Source: an uncultured Verrucomicrobiota bacterium (GTDB taxonomy: Bacteria > Verrucomicrobiota > Verrucomicrobiia > Limisphaerales > UBA8199). From it: a stretch of DNA of 56,321 nt. The stretch spans positions 1-56,321 of the forward strand of contig CAIQQM010000152.1 of assembly GCA_903873945.1 (NCBI GenBank), in the 5' to 3' direction. The position numbers were made by a program, and so were the translations under genes. The stretch's first letter is position 1. Each line of letters begins with the position of its first letter. This document shows positions 18,385-27,719 of this stretch, in pieces. The notes below the pieces were generated by a model. The model worked only from the letters and a program-made list of their open reading frames with translations. It was not told the DNA's origin and ran no database searches.

Positions 18385-18897
18385 ATGAACCCGCGTCGCT
18401 GGTTACATGAACACTCGCTGAAGCTGCTGGCAATTCGGGACACCCCGGGGGCCATTGCGGGGGGGGTGGCGATCGGCATGTTTTTCGGTGTCAGCCCGTT
18501 GTTCGGCCTGAAGACCGCCGGTGCGATCTTTTTTGCTTGGCTGACCGGCAGCAACATCCTGGCGGCGGTGATTGCGGGGACGATGCACGACCTCTTTTTC
18601 CCATTCATGCCCATACTCTACCGATGGGAGTATGACTTGGGGTATTGGCTCTTGAGCCGGCCGCACGAATGGCCGCCGCCGATGCACAGGATTCATTGGG
18701 AAGGATTTTCGTGGCGGATGTGGACGACATTCTTCTTTGGCGATGTTGGCAAACGTCTCCTGGTCGGCGGCACTGTGTGCGCCACACCATTCGCCATCGT
18801 GTCCTTTTTCCTGACCGAAAGGCTCGTTCGCCGCCACCACGAAAAAAGGCACCCTCATCCGGATGCTGATGAGATTCAAAGTTCGAATCCTTCGTAA
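18385..18897 (+). CDS. DUF2062 membrane protein
   Basis: A 170-residue protein. SPxxIAxGVAIGxFFGVxPxFGxKT-type sequence (about residues 22-48) is characteristic of DUF2062, a small inner-membrane family often next to cell-envelope genes. Three to four hydrophobic stretches are visible (about 25-50, 55-75, 128-145). The C-terminus is His/Glu/Asp-rich and likely cytoplasmic. It precedes the EamA transporter gene by 26 bases. No biochemical role is known. Confidence 0.8.
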   Translation: MNPRRWLHEHSLKLLAIRDTPGAIAGGVAIGMFFGVSPLFGLKTAGAIFFAWLTGSNILAAVIAGTMHDLFFPFMPILYRWEYDLGYWLLSRPHEWPPPMHRIHWEGFSWRMWTTFFFGDVGKRLLVGGTVCATPFAIVSFFLTERLVRRHHEKRHPHPDADEIQSSNPS

Positions 18898-18923
18898 TCA
18901 ACGAGGCAAGATGTAGGACAAAT

Positions 18924-19829
18924 GTGAAGCCGGCCCATTTGGTCCTCCTCCTGATCATGAATTGTCTCTGGGCGGGGGTGTATTCCGCCTACAAGGTCAT
19001 TGGCGCCGATCTCCCGGCTGGCGGCATCGTGACCCTTCGGTTCGGGATGGCTGCAGTCTGTTTGTTCCTTGCCTGGCCGTGGCTGCCCGGGGCGGCGCCG
19101 CGCGGGCGCGACCTGCTCAAGACCTGTGCCATCGGGCTGATGCTGTTCGTGCTCGGACAGCGTTTGCAGGTTTACGGCAATCAGCTCGGCACGGCGGGCA
19201 ACTCCGCCATTCTCATGGCAATCGAACCCTTGTTGACTTCGCTGGCGGCGGCCATCTTCCTGCGGGAACGTATCGGTCCGCGCCGGTGGGTCGGGTTTGC
19301 GCTGGGTCTCTTTGGTGTGGCCTTGCTTAACGGTGTTTGGCGTGCTGGTTTTAAGTGGACGGGTTTGACCGCGAATTTGATTTTTATCTCCTCGTTCGTT
19401 TGCGAAGCCGCCTACTCGGTCGTCGGCAAGCCGATTGTCGCCCGCGCCAGCGTCATGAAAATGCTGGCTATTTCGTTGTTGGTCGGAACTGTGGCGAATC
19501 TGTTGATTGACGGACCTCGAACCCTGGCCGCCGCTGCTGTGCTGCCGCCTCGCGCATGGATCTTGCTTCTGGGTTTGGCGGTCGTTTGTACCGCTGTCGG
19601 CTATAGTGTCTGGTTCATCGTCATCCGCGAGTGCCCGGTCAATGTTGCCGCGCTAACTATCTTTGCACAATCAGTCTTCGGCGTGGCTGTCGCCGCGCTT
19701 TGGCTGGGTGAAAAACTGTATTGGGGACAGCTTCTGGGCAGCCTCACGATTGTTGCCGGATTGGTCGTGGGACTTTCCCGGCAGATTAAAACTGGGGGAG
19801 AGAAGGTGGGCGCGAAGGTCCTCCCATGA
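18924..19829 (+). CDS. DMT-superfamily transporter (EamA/RhaT family)
   Basis: A 301-residue inner-membrane protein with about ten predicted spans and the internal duplication of two five-helix EamA repeats. The first repeat ends near LFGVALLNGVW and the second contains TIFAQSVFGVAVAALWLGEKL. It starts with GTG (18924); no ATG lies in frame near the beginning. Members export amino acids, nucleobases or other metabolites; the substrate cannot be told. It converges with the glycosyltransferase gene. Confidence 0.88.
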   Translation: MKPAHLVLLLIMNCLWAGVYSAYKVIGADLPAGGIVTLRFGMAAVCLFLAWPWLPGAAPRGRDLLKTCAIGLMLFVLGQRLQVYGNQLGTAGNSAILMAIEPLLTSLAAAIFLRERIGPRRWVGFALGLFGVALLNGVWRAGFKWTGLTANLIFISSFVCEAAYSVVGKPIVARASVMKMLAISLLVGTVANLLIDGPRTLAAAAVLPPRAWILLLGLAVVCTAVGYSVWFIVIRECPVNVAALTIFAQSVFGVAVAALWLGEKLYWGQLLGSLTIVAGLVVGLSRQIKTGGEKVGAKVLP

Positions 19830-19879
19830 TCCATGGGCGGGAGTTCTCCTCGACCAACTTCCGGGATCGCGGCAACCGA

Positions 19880-20611
19880 TCACCGCTTTGAATCGTGCCG
19901 GCGCAAGAAACTGTATTTGATGATGCAGCGCAAGGCGCTGATCCCATCACGCCATCCTATCTTTTTGCCCTCGGAGTACGTTCGGCCGGAATAAGAAATC
20001 GATACCTCGTAAACGGGGACATTCAGTGCGGCGACCTTGGCCGTTATCTCCGGTTCGAAACCAAAACGGTCTTCCTGAATCTTTATGCTCTGAATGACTT
20101 CTCGCCGGAACGCTTTGTAACCGGTCTCCATGTCGCTGAGATTGAGATTGGTGGCCATGTTCGACAGCGTCGTCAGCACTCGATTCCCGACGAAATGCCA
20201 AAAATACAGGACGCGATGAGCCTCGCCTCCTTGGAACCGCGACCCATAAACAACATCCGCCTTTCCCGACAAAAGGGGGCCTAGGAGTATGCTATACTGT
20301 GTGGGGTCATATTCCAGGTCCGCGTCCTGGATTATCACGAACCGGCCCTCCGCCTTGGCAACGCCCGTTCGAAGCGCAGCCCCCTTGCCCCGGTTTATAT
20401 TGTGCCGGAACGCGCGGACGCGACCTGACTCGCCCTGCAGTCTCTGAATGATTTCCCAGGAACGATCTGTGGAGCAATCATCCACCACAATAATCTCCGC
20501 AACGCTCGGTTGCGTTAAGACCGCGCGTATGATTTCCTCGACCGTGTCCTGCTCATTGTAAACTGGCACCACAATCGAGGCGCATTTCTCACTTGAAGTG
20601 CTGTTGTTCAT
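19880..20611 (-). CDS. Family 2 glycosyltransferase (DPM1/polyprenyl-phosphate type)
   Basis: A 243-residue GT-A enzyme. VVPVYNEQDTVEEII binds the nucleotide sugar, VVDDCSTD and the DXD-type QDADLEYDP coordinate metal, and the RGKGAALRTG loop is typical. There are no C-terminal membrane spans, so it resembles soluble dolichyl/undecaprenyl-phosphate sugar synthases. The late motif MATNLNLSDMETGYKAFRREV is common in this class. The 250 bases upstream (20612-20863) show no gene. Confidence 0.88.
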   Translation of the reverse strand: MNNSTSSEKCASIVVPVYNEQDTVEEIIRAVLTQPSVAEIIVVDDCSTDRSWEIIQRLQGESGRVRAFRHNINRGKGAALRTGVAKAEGRFVIIQDADLEYDPTQYSILLGPLLSGKADVVYGSRFQGGEAHRVLYFWHFVGNRVLTTLSNMATNLNLSDMETGYKAFRREVIQSIKIQEDRFGFEPEITAKVAALNVPVYEVSISYSGRTYSEGKKIGWRDGISALRCIIKYSFLRRHDSKR

Positions 20612-20863
20612 AGTGGTCTAAGCAAATTGAGGATTTCTATAAGAACGCCTTGCCAACAGCCTGATATTTAAAATCTAAACGCCCGCTGGCTCGAACATTA
20701 ATAAAATGTCTGGCGTCTTTAGTACTGAAGTCCGGCAAACTCTGCAAGCCGATCTTGACCCCGACTGTTTATGCGCCGAACTGTTTGCCTTTCCAGTGGG
20801 GAGAGACCGATCACGGCTCGGCGAGCATAACACGAACTGCCAACGCAGGTTGAAAGAGTAACG

Positions 20864-21277
20864 CTATTCGGTCGCTGTTGGTCGGCGCGCGTCCTTTTTG
20901 GCCGACTGATGGGCTTTATCCGCCAGCATCCTCTGTTTGGCGCGCCGGCTGCGCCGCCGCTTCTGGCGTCGGATTTTCTCGATTTCGGCACGCCTGGTGG
21001 CCACATAGCCCTTCTGCAAGGCTTCGATCTTGTCGAGCAGGAGTCGGCGGGCCAGAAAGCGATTGAGCCCTTGGTGGCGCGTGATCTGGCATTTAACCCG
21101 CAGACCCGTAGGAATGTGGACTAGTAAAACACACGTTGTGACTTTGTTCACATTCTGGCCGCCGTGTCCGCCCGAACGAACAAAAGTCTCTTCGAGATCG
21201 GCTTCCTTGATGCCCAGCGCTCCCATTCGCTGTGCCAGTTGGTCTGCCTTCTCCATGCTGACAGGGAACGCATTCAC
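20864..21277 (-). CDS. Peptide chain release factor-like protein (GGQ domain)
   Basis: A 137-residue protein with only the peptidyl-hydrolysis domain of class I release factors. The catalytic GGQ is in [14 protein letters not shown], followed by [24 protein letters not shown]. The stop-codon recognition domain is absent and the C-terminus is a Lys/Arg-rich tail ([14 protein letters not shown]), as in ArfB/YaeJ and C12orf65-like ribosome-rescue factors. A role in rescuing stalled ribosomes is likely. The exact subfamily is not resolved. Confidence 0.85.
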   Translation of the reverse strand: MNAFPVSMEKADQLAQRMGALGIKEADLEETFVRSGGHGGQNVNKVTTCVLLVHIPTGLRVKCQITRHQGLNRFLARRLLLDKIEALQKGYVATRRAEIEKIRRQKRRRSRRAKQRMLADKAHQSAKKDARRPTATE

Positions 21278-21408
21278 AGCGCCAGTTTAGCGGGCTTAAT
21301 CCTCAAGCGCAACGAAGTCATAAAAACATCCGCAATGTGGATCGGCGGGGTTCCGTCGTGCGGGGCAAAACAGCTTGCTCGTTTTCGCCGGCGCATTAAT
21401 GTGGTGCC

Positions 21409-22203
21409 GTGAAACTTCTCTTCATCGCCGACATCGTGGGGCAGCCGGGCCGGAACGCGGTCAGGGAACTCGTCCCCAGGCTTCGGCTCCAGTATGAAGT
21501 TAACCTTGTTGTGGCCAACGGTGAAAATGCCGCTGGCGGCTCGGGTATCACCGCAAGAACGGCCGAAGAAATTTTCTCCGCCGGCGTTGATATCATGACC
21601 AGTGGCGATCATCTTTGGGACCAAAAAGAGGTGATCGAACTGCTCCAGGACGAGAGCCGGTTTGTGCGTCCCTTGAACTATCCCCCAGCCACACCGGGCC
21701 GGGGCAGCGTCCTTTTCCTGCGTGCGGGCTTGCCTCCGGTGGCCATCATCAATCTGCAGGGCCGGACGTTTATGCCGCCTCTGGAGAATCCATTCTCCTG
21801 CGTGCTCGCTGAGGTGAAACGCTTGCGGGAGACTACGAAGTTCATTTTCATCGATTTCCACGCTGAGGCGACGTCCGAGAAAGTGGCTCTCGCGCGGATG
21901 CTCGACGGTCAGGTCAGCGCGGTCATTGGCACCCACACACACGTGCAGACTGCGGACGAAATAATCTTCCCGGGTGGCACCGCTTTTCTCTGCGACGCCG
22001 GCTTTACCGGCCCGCACGAAAGCGTGATAGGTCGTGAAATCGATCCGATTATCAGGCGTTTTCTGACCGGCATGCCGCAAAAGTTTGACGTGGCGAAAGG
22101 CCGCGTGCTGTTGCAGGGCGCGATCGTTGAGATCGACGATCATACCGGCGCGGCGGTAGGCATTCATCGGATTTCTCAGCCGCTGGTGGCGGGTCCGGGT
22201 TGA
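21409..22203 (+). CDS. ymdB: YmdB-type metallophosphoesterase (TIGR00282)
   Basis: A 264-residue binuclear metal phosphoesterase. MKLLFIADIVGQPGRNAV, VVANGENAAGGSGIT, TSGDHLWDQKEV, FHAEATSEK and GTHTHVQTADE supply the metal ligands of the YmdB family, which cleaves 2',3'-cyclic nucleotides in Bacillus. It uses a GTG start, since similarity starts exactly there. It lies just upstream of xseA, divergent from the release-factor-like gene. Confidence 0.92.
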   Translation: MKLLFIADIVGQPGRNAVRELVPRLRLQYEVNLVVANGENAAGGSGITARTAEEIFSAGVDIMTSGDHLWDQKEVIELLQDESRFVRPLNYPPATPGRGSVLFLRAGLPPVAIINLQGRTFMPPLENPFSCVLAEVKRLRETTKFIFIDFHAEATSEKVALARMLDGQVSAVIGTHTHVQTADEIIFPGGTAFLCDAGFTGPHESVIGREIDPIIRRFLTGMPQKFDVAKGRVLLQGAIVEIDDHTGAAVGIHRISQPLVAGPG

Positions 22204-22293
22204 AGATTATTGGCCGCAAAACTGTGCAATTCGTGTCCGCTCCGCACACGTGCGAATTTTGTAAATGACTGGAAGCAACAGCCAGGCAACTGA

Positions 22294-23721
22294 ATGACCA
22301 AACCTGCTGGATCTCAATGGGATTTCGGCGAGTTGTTCCCGGCGGAATCCGGCGCTGCGGGGCGCAAAGTTCTCTCCGTTAGCGAGCTGACCGGGCGGAT
22401 CAAGCGTCTGCTTGAACAGCAGGTGAGGGAGATCTGGGTGGCCGGAGAAATCACCAATCTCCGCTTTCAATCCTCCGGCCACGTTTACTTTACGCTCAAG
22501 GATACCAGCGCTCAGTTGAGCTGCATTCTTTTCCGCGGCGCAGCCGAGGTCGACCGCGCGCTGCTGCAGGAGGGACGCAAGGTGACTGTCCGGGGCGATG
22601 TGACCGTCTATGAGCCGCGTGGACAGTATCAGTTGCGGATCTCGGCGCTTGAATTGCAGGGCATTGGAGCATTTCAAATCGCCTTTGAAAAACTTAAGCA
22701 GCGGCTCAGCGCCGAAGGTTTGTTCGCACCGGAGCGGAAACGGCCTTTGCCCCGTTACCCGCAGCGCATTGGGCTGGTGACTTCACCGTCCGGTGCGGCC
22801 ATTCGCGATGTTTTGCACGCCGTTTCACGTCGAAACCCGGCGCTCGAAATTGTCCTTGCCCCCTGCCGCGTTCAGGGTGAGGGAGCGGCGGCAGAAATCG
22901 CGGCAGCCATTCGGCTCCTGAACGAATTCAACCTTCGCTGCAGCCGTGGAGGGACGAGCCCTGCAAAATCCTTTCTCGATCTCATTCTGATTACACGTGG
23001 CGGCGGCAGCATTGAGGACCTGTGGGCTTTCAACGAAGAGCTCGTTGCTCGGGCGGTTTTCGAATCCGCACTGCCGGTTATCTCGGCTGTGGGACACGAA
23101 ATCGACGTCACTATCAGTGATTTCGTCGCGGATATGCGGGCTGCGACGCCGACCGCCGCCGGGGAAATTATTACCGAGGGCGTTTTCTCCAGCCGGCAGT
23201 TCTTGTCTGGGGCCGCCAGTCGCATGCGCCAGTTGGCCGGTCGATCTCTTGAGAACAGGCGGTTCCTTCTAACGCAGCTCGCGCAGCGTCTTGCGCGTGT
23301 CCATCCTCGCCGCCGGTTGAATGATTGGCTGCAACTCCTCGACGACCTGCAAACCAGCTTGCTCCGTTGCGTGAAGCAGGGGGCGCGCCGGCAAACTGTT
23401 GCCTGGCAGGGGTTGGCGAACCGTCTGGCGCGCGTTCGCCCGCAGCTTGTCTTGCGGGCGAAGCGCGAGGCGTTCTGCCAGGCGGAACAGCGCCTTCGCC
23501 AGGAAACCGGCCGGCATATGGCATCCTGGCGAAACCGGGTGGATGTGCTGCAGGCTCGTTTGCGGCTGCTTGGCCCGCAGCAAGTCCTGTCCCGCGGCTA
23601 TTCGATCACCACTGACGCCGAAACGGGCGAAATTCTGAGCGAGGCGAAGGAAATCCGAAACGGACAGCTGTTAAGGACGAGGCTCAAGGCGGGCGAAGTC
23701 CTCAGTAAGGTTCGGAAATAA
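22294..23721 (+). CDS. xseA: Exodeoxyribonuclease VII large subunit
   Basis: A 475-residue nuclease subunit for single-stranded DNA degradation. An N-terminal OB-fold (LLEQQVREIWVAGEITN and HVYFTLKDTSAQLSCILF) is followed by the catalytic domain with IGLVTSPSGAAIRDV, RGGGSIEDLWAFNEE and VISAVGHEIDVTISDFVADMRA. A coiled coil then leads to GPQQVLSRGYSI. Length and order are standard. The small subunit gene xseB follows 276 bases later, with no supportable gene between. Confidence 0.96.
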   Translation: MTKPAGSQWDFGELFPAESGAAGRKVLSVSELTGRIKRLLEQQVREIWVAGEITNLRFQSSGHVYFTLKDTSAQLSCILFRGAAEVDRALLQEGRKVTVRGDVTVYEPRGQYQLRISALELQGIGAFQIAFEKLKQRLSAEGLFAPERKRPLPRYPQRIGLVTSPSGAAIRDVLHAVSRRNPALEIVLAPCRVQGEGAAAEIAAAIRLLNEFNLRCSRGGTSPAKSFLDLILITRGGGSIEDLWAFNEELVARAVFESALPVISAVGHEIDVTISDFVADMRAATPTAAGEIITEGVFSSRQFLSGAASRMRQLAGRSLENRRFLLTQLAQRLARVHPRRRLNDWLQLLDDLQTSLLRCVKQGARRQTVAWQGLANRLARVRPQLVLRAKREAFCQAEQRLRQETGRHMASWRNRVDVLQARLRLLGPQQVLSRGYSITTDAETGEILSEAKEIRNGQLLRTRLKAGEVLSKVRK

Positions 23722-23997
23722 TTCTCCGAAGGGCTGTTTGGAAAGGGAGAGAAAATGCGAGAAACTCCCGTTCGAAGTTCCTCTTCTCCAGCCCGTGTTC
23801 CATCCGCGGTTAAATTCCTTTTCCCAATCTGTGGCTATATTTTGTCCGCCTTTCACATGCGCGCGCTTTCTGAAAAGCGCGGTGGCATGCCAATGGGTAT
23901 TCGTTCAGTTCAAGAACGGCAGCCTGTCCCGCTCTCGGGGTCGCACCGTCCCGACTCCACACTGGACGCGCTATGGGATTTGTTTTAGTATCGGTTT

Positions 23998-24279
23998 GTG
24001 TCTGGTCACTCTAAGAATGCGGGTTCCAATAGCCCTGCCAAGACTGGAAGTCTGCCGTTTGAAGAAGCTTTGAAAAAGTTGGAAACTGTCGTCGAGGCGA
24101 TGGATTTGGAAAATTTGCCCCTCGACACACTTCTGGCCAAGTACGAAGAAGGCGCGCGTCTGGTCAGGATCTGTCAGGACAAACTGTCGGAAGCGGAGCT
24201 GAAGATTCAACAGTTGGAGAAAAACGCTGCGGGGGAAATGACGCTAAAACCGCTGCCCTCCGATGTGCCGGCAGAATAA
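23998..24279 (+). CDS. xseB: Exodeoxyribonuclease VII small subunit
   Basis: A 93-residue helical partner of XseA. LPFEEALKKLETVVEAMDLENLPLDTLLAKYEEG is the family core, followed by LVRICQDKLSEAELKIQQL. The start is a GTG at 23998 and the first 18 residues are a nonconserved Ser/Asn-rich tail. dxs begins four bases after its stop, an arrangement common in bacteria. Confidence 0.93.
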   Translation: MSGHSKNAGSNSPAKTGSLPFEEALKKLETVVEAMDLENLPLDTLLAKYEEGARLVRICQDKLSEAELKIQQLEKNAAGEMTLKPLPSDVPAE

Positions 24280-24282
24280 GCC

Positions 24283-26271
24283 ATGAGCCGATTTCTCGAA
24301 AAGGTGGACAGTCCTGTTCATGTCAAAAAGTTGACCTTGGAACAACTGCAACAACTCGCGGAGGAGATCAGGCAGGAGATGATCACCACGTTGTCAAGGA
24401 GCGGCGGCCATCTTGGGCCTAACCTCGGTGTCGTGGAATTGACGCTCGCTCTGCACTACGTTTTTAGCACGCCCCGCGACAAATTCCTTTGGGATGTAAG
24501 TCATCAGATTTACGTTCACAAGCTCCTGACGGGCCGCCGGAACCAGTTCCATACCATTCGTAGCACCGGCGGTATCAGCGGTTTTGCCTTGCGTTCGGAG
24601 AGTGAGCACGATTGCTATGGCGCCGCGCATGCCGGCACGGCTTTGTCCGCGGCGCTCGGGATCTGCGCCGCGCGGGACCAGCGCGGCACCGATGAGAACG
24701 TCGTCGCCATTTTCGGCGATGCGGCTCTGACCAACGGGATTTCGTTTGAAGCGCTGAACAATATCGCCCACACGACCAAGAAGTTTATCGGCGTTCTTAA
24801 CGATAATGAATGGGGCATTGCCAAAAATGTCGGCGCCATCGCCGGCTATCTTAACAAGCTCATTACCCATCCTTCCTATAACAAACTGGCTCGGGATTTC
24901 GAACGGTTCGTCCGGCGTTTGCCCAAGGGCGAATTGGCATTGAAGCTTGCCCACAAGGCGGAGGAAGGGTTCAAAGGTGCCCTGACCGAAGTCGGGCGGC
25001 AGCCCAGCCAAAGCGTTTTGGAGGCGGATGGTCGCGGCGGCTATGGCAGCAGTCTGATCTTCGAGGAGATGGGCGTCCGGTATCTTGGCCCGATTGATGG
25101 GCACAATCTCCCCTTGCTGATCAGCACGCTGGAGTTCGCCAAAACCTGCGACCATCCGATCGTGATTCACGTTCTGACCAAGAAGGGACAAGGTTATGAG
25201 GCCGCTCTCAAAAATCCGGAAAAATTCCACGGCCTCGGACCGTACGACGTCGTCACCGGCGCAACCTTGCCCGCAAATCCGGGGGCGCCGCCGAATTGGC
25301 AGGATGTTTTCGGCCAGGCGATGGTCAGGCTCTGCCAAAAGGACAATTCGATCATTGGCATCACTGCGGCTATGCCCAGCGGCACAAGCCTCAAGCTGCT
25401 CGAGCGCGCAATGCCAAATCGATATTACGATGTCGGGATCGCCGAAGAGCACGCGGTCTTGTTCGCCTGTGGCATGGCTACGATGGGATTCCACCCCGTC
25501 TGCGCCATTTACTCCACGTTCCTTCAGCGCGCCTACGACTGCATTGTCCATGATGCCGCCCTCCAGGATTTACCCGTAATATTCTGCATGGACCGCGCCG
25601 GGCTGTCGCCCCAGGACGGACCGACGCACCATGGCGTGTTCGATATTTCCTACGTCCGCTCGGTGCCAAACTGCATCGCCATGGCGCCCAAAGACGAGGA
25701 CGAACTCGTTGATATGATGTTTACTGCCACCCGGGAGCAGCATCCGACGTTCATCCGGTACCCGCGGGGACCCGCGGAAGGCGTGCCCGTCAAGGAACAG
25801 CCAGGCCTGTTGGAAATCGGCAAGGGTGAAATCATTCGGGATTTTTCGAACAATGGCGGACGAAAGATCGCGCTTTTCCCGCTTGGGAACATGATGAGTC
25901 TGGGGCGCGCGACGGCTGTTCAGTTATCCGCTGATGGTTATGACGTCGCCATCGTTAACCCCCGGTTCATTAAGCCGTTGGATGCCGGGCTGACCGGGTC
26001 GTTTGGGCGAACAGCCGAGGTGCTGGTGACCATGGAAGATCATGTTTTAATGGGCGGTTACGGCAGTGCGGTACTGGAGCTTTTAAACGAGAAACGGATT
26101 ACCACCCCGGTCATTATGGTCGGCTGGCCGGATCAATTTGTGGAACATGCCAGCACGGTCGAGGATTTGCGGGGCAAGTATGGACTGACGGTGGAAAACA
26201 TCGTCGCCAAAGTGAAGGCGGAATTTGCTGCTGCCGGTTCCGCCGTCGCTCAGTTGGCCGGCGTCATGTAG
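24283..26271 (+). CDS. dxs: 1-deoxy-D-xylulose-5-phosphate synthase, divergent
   Basis: A 662-residue thiamine-diphosphate enzyme starting the MEP isoprenoid pathway from pyruvate and glyceraldehyde-3-phosphate. The order of domains is normal: SGGHLGPNLGVVELTLALHYVF, WDVSHQIYVHKLLTGR, the catalytic-Glu region DVGIAEEHAVLFACG, and YSTFLQRAYDCIVHD. Some usually fixed motifs differ. The cofactor motif reads GDAALTNG rather than GDGA, NDNEMSI is NDNEWGI, and GHSSTS is AAHAGTA. It sits after xseB, the usual place for dxs. It is probably active, but a different aldehyde or a paralogue cannot be excluded. Confidence 0.88.
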   Translation: MSRFLEKVDSPVHVKKLTLEQLQQLAEEIRQEMITTLSRSGGHLGPNLGVVELTLALHYVFSTPRDKFLWDVSHQIYVHKLLTGRRNQFHTIRSTGGISGFALRSESEHDCYGAAHAGTALSAALGICAARDQRGTDENVVAIFGDAALTNGISFEALNNIAHTTKKFIGVLNDNEWGIAKNVGAIAGYLNKLITHPSYNKLARDFERFVRRLPKGELALKLAHKAEEGFKGALTEVGRQPSQSVLEADGRGGYGSSLIFEEMGVRYLGPIDGHNLPLLISTLEFAKTCDHPIVIHVLTKKGQGYEAALKNPEKFHGLGPYDVVTGATLPANPGAPPNWQDVFGQAMVRLCQKDNSIIGITAAMPSGTSLKLLERAMPNRYYDVGIAEEHAVLFACGMATMGFHPVCAIYSTFLQRAYDCIVHDAALQDLPVIFCMDRAGLSPQDGPTHHGVFDISYVRSVPNCIAMAPKDEDELVDMMFTATREQHPTFIRYPRGPAEGVPVKEQPGLLEIGKGEIIRDFSNNGGRKIALFPLGNMMSLGRATAVQLSADGYDVAIVNPRFIKPLDAGLTGSFGRTAEVLVTMEDHVLMGGYGSAVLELLNEKRITTPVIMVGWPDQFVEHASTVEDLRGKYGLTVENIVAKVKAEFAAAGSAVAQLAGVM

Positions 26272-26420
26272 CCCCTTCGTTTCGCAGTGGGGTTGTAAGC
26301 GCTCCAGCACTCTGTCGCCGATTTTGCCCGGGCTCATCGCTTAAAGCGGATTTCCGTGCTTGCATTCGCTGCCTTCATCTTTATTTCTGAACATACAATA
26401 AATCAAATTTGCTAACGACT

Positions 26421-27674
26421 ATGCCTTACCAGAACATTGCACCGCCGAAAGGCGGGAGGATCTCGGTGCAAAGCGGAAAGCTCACCGTTCCTGAGAACCC
26501 CATCCTTCCGTTCATCCGCGGTGATGGCACCGGGCCGGACATCTGGAAGGCCAGCCAGCGCGTTTTTGATTCTGCGGTACAGAAGGCTTACCGCGGCAAA
26601 CGCAAGGTGGCCTGGTTTGAAGTCTATGCCGGCGAAACTGCGAAGAACAAATTCGATAACTGGCTGCCCGACGATACGATCGAGGCATTCAGGGAGTTTC
26701 TCGTCGGTATCAAGGGGCCGTTGACTACTCCGGTGGGTGGCGGCATTCGCTCTCTCAATGTCGCCTTGCGCCAAATGTTGGATCTCTATGTCTGTCTTCG
26801 GCCGGTCCAATACTTCAGCGGTGTTCCTTCGCCGGTAAAGCATCCGGAAAAAGTGAATATGATCATTTTTCGGGAGAATACCGAGGATATTTATGCCGGC
26901 ATTGATTATCAGGCTGGCAGTCCGGAAGCGGTAAAAATTCTGGACTTCATCCGGCGCGAGCTGCCTTCCGCTTTGAAAAAGATCCGTTACGGCTCTGAAG
27001 CTCCTGACCAGATAGGCATCGGTCTTAAGCCTGTCAGCCGGCCCGGGTCCGAACGCCTCATCCGCGCCGCTATCGACTACGCGGTGCGGTTGAAGCGCAA
27101 GAGTGTGACCCTTGTCCACAAGGGGAATATAATGAAGTACACCGAAGGCGCTTTCCGTGATTGGGGCTATGAGTTGGCCAAACGCGAGTTCAAAGCCGTG
27201 GAAATCGATGGCGGTCCCTGGTGCCGGACTCCGGAAGGCGTTGTCATCAGGGATGCCATCGCCGATATCACCCTCCAGCAGGTTCTGACCCGCCCGGAGG
27301 ATTTCGACGTCATCGCAACGCTCAATTTGAACGGCGATTACTTGAGCGATGCCCTTGCGGCTCAGGTCGGCGGGATCGGCATCGCGCCCGGCGGCAACAT
27401 TAACTATGTCTCCGGCCATGCCATTTTTGAAGCCACCCATGGCACCGCCCCTAAATATGCGAACCAGGACCGGGTCAATCCGGGTAGCGTGATCTTGAGT
27501 GGCGAGATGATGTTTCGTTACCTGGGTTGGAACGAAGTGGCGGACCTGCTCATCAGGGGCTTGAACGGCGCCATCAGTTCAAGGCGTGTGACCTACGACT
27601 TTGCGCGCCAGATGGAGGAGGCCACCGAAATCAAATGCTCTGAATTCGGGGATAATATCATTGAACACATGTAG
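26421..27674 (+). CDS. icd: Isocitrate dehydrogenase, NADP type
   Basis: A 417-residue TCA-cycle enzyme converting isocitrate to 2-oxoglutarate. The substrate-site phosphorylatable-serine region [13 protein letters not shown], the arginines of [13 protein letters not shown] and [11 protein letters not shown] are intact. [17 protein letters not shown] carries the Lys-Tyr pair that selects NADP. The TTG at 26409 is also in frame, but the ATG at 26421 (MPYQNIAPP) fits better. A TACAAT box at 26394-26399 may be the -10 element; no matching -35 box was found. Confidence 0.96.
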   Translation: MPYQNIAPPKGGRISVQSGKLTVPENPILPFIRGDGTGPDIWKASQRVFDSAVQKAYRGKRKVAWFEVYAGETAKNKFDNWLPDDTIEAFREFLVGIKGPLTTPVGGGIRSLNVALRQMLDLYVCLRPVQYFSGVPSPVKHPEKVNMIIFRENTEDIYAGIDYQAGSPEAVKILDFIRRELPSALKKIRYGSEAPDQIGIGLKPVSRPGSERLIRAAIDYAVRLKRKSVTLVHKGNIMKYTEGAFRDWGYELAKREFKAVEIDGGPWCRTPEGVVIRDAIADITLQQVLTRPEDFDVIATLNLNGDYLSDALAAQVGGIGIAPGGNINYVSGHAIFEATHGTAPKYANQDRVNPGSVILSGEMMFRYLGWNEVADLLIRGLNGAISSRRVTYDFARQMEEATEIKCSEFGDNIIEHM

Positions 27675-27719
27675 ACGGTCGGCAATCGCCTGTCTTCGGG
27701 ACACGAACGATCGCGATTG

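Noticed and set aside
23755-23988. 77-residue frame between xseA and xseB
   Set aside because: Composition is low in structure, no family motif, no ribosome-binding site; it looks like a chance frame.
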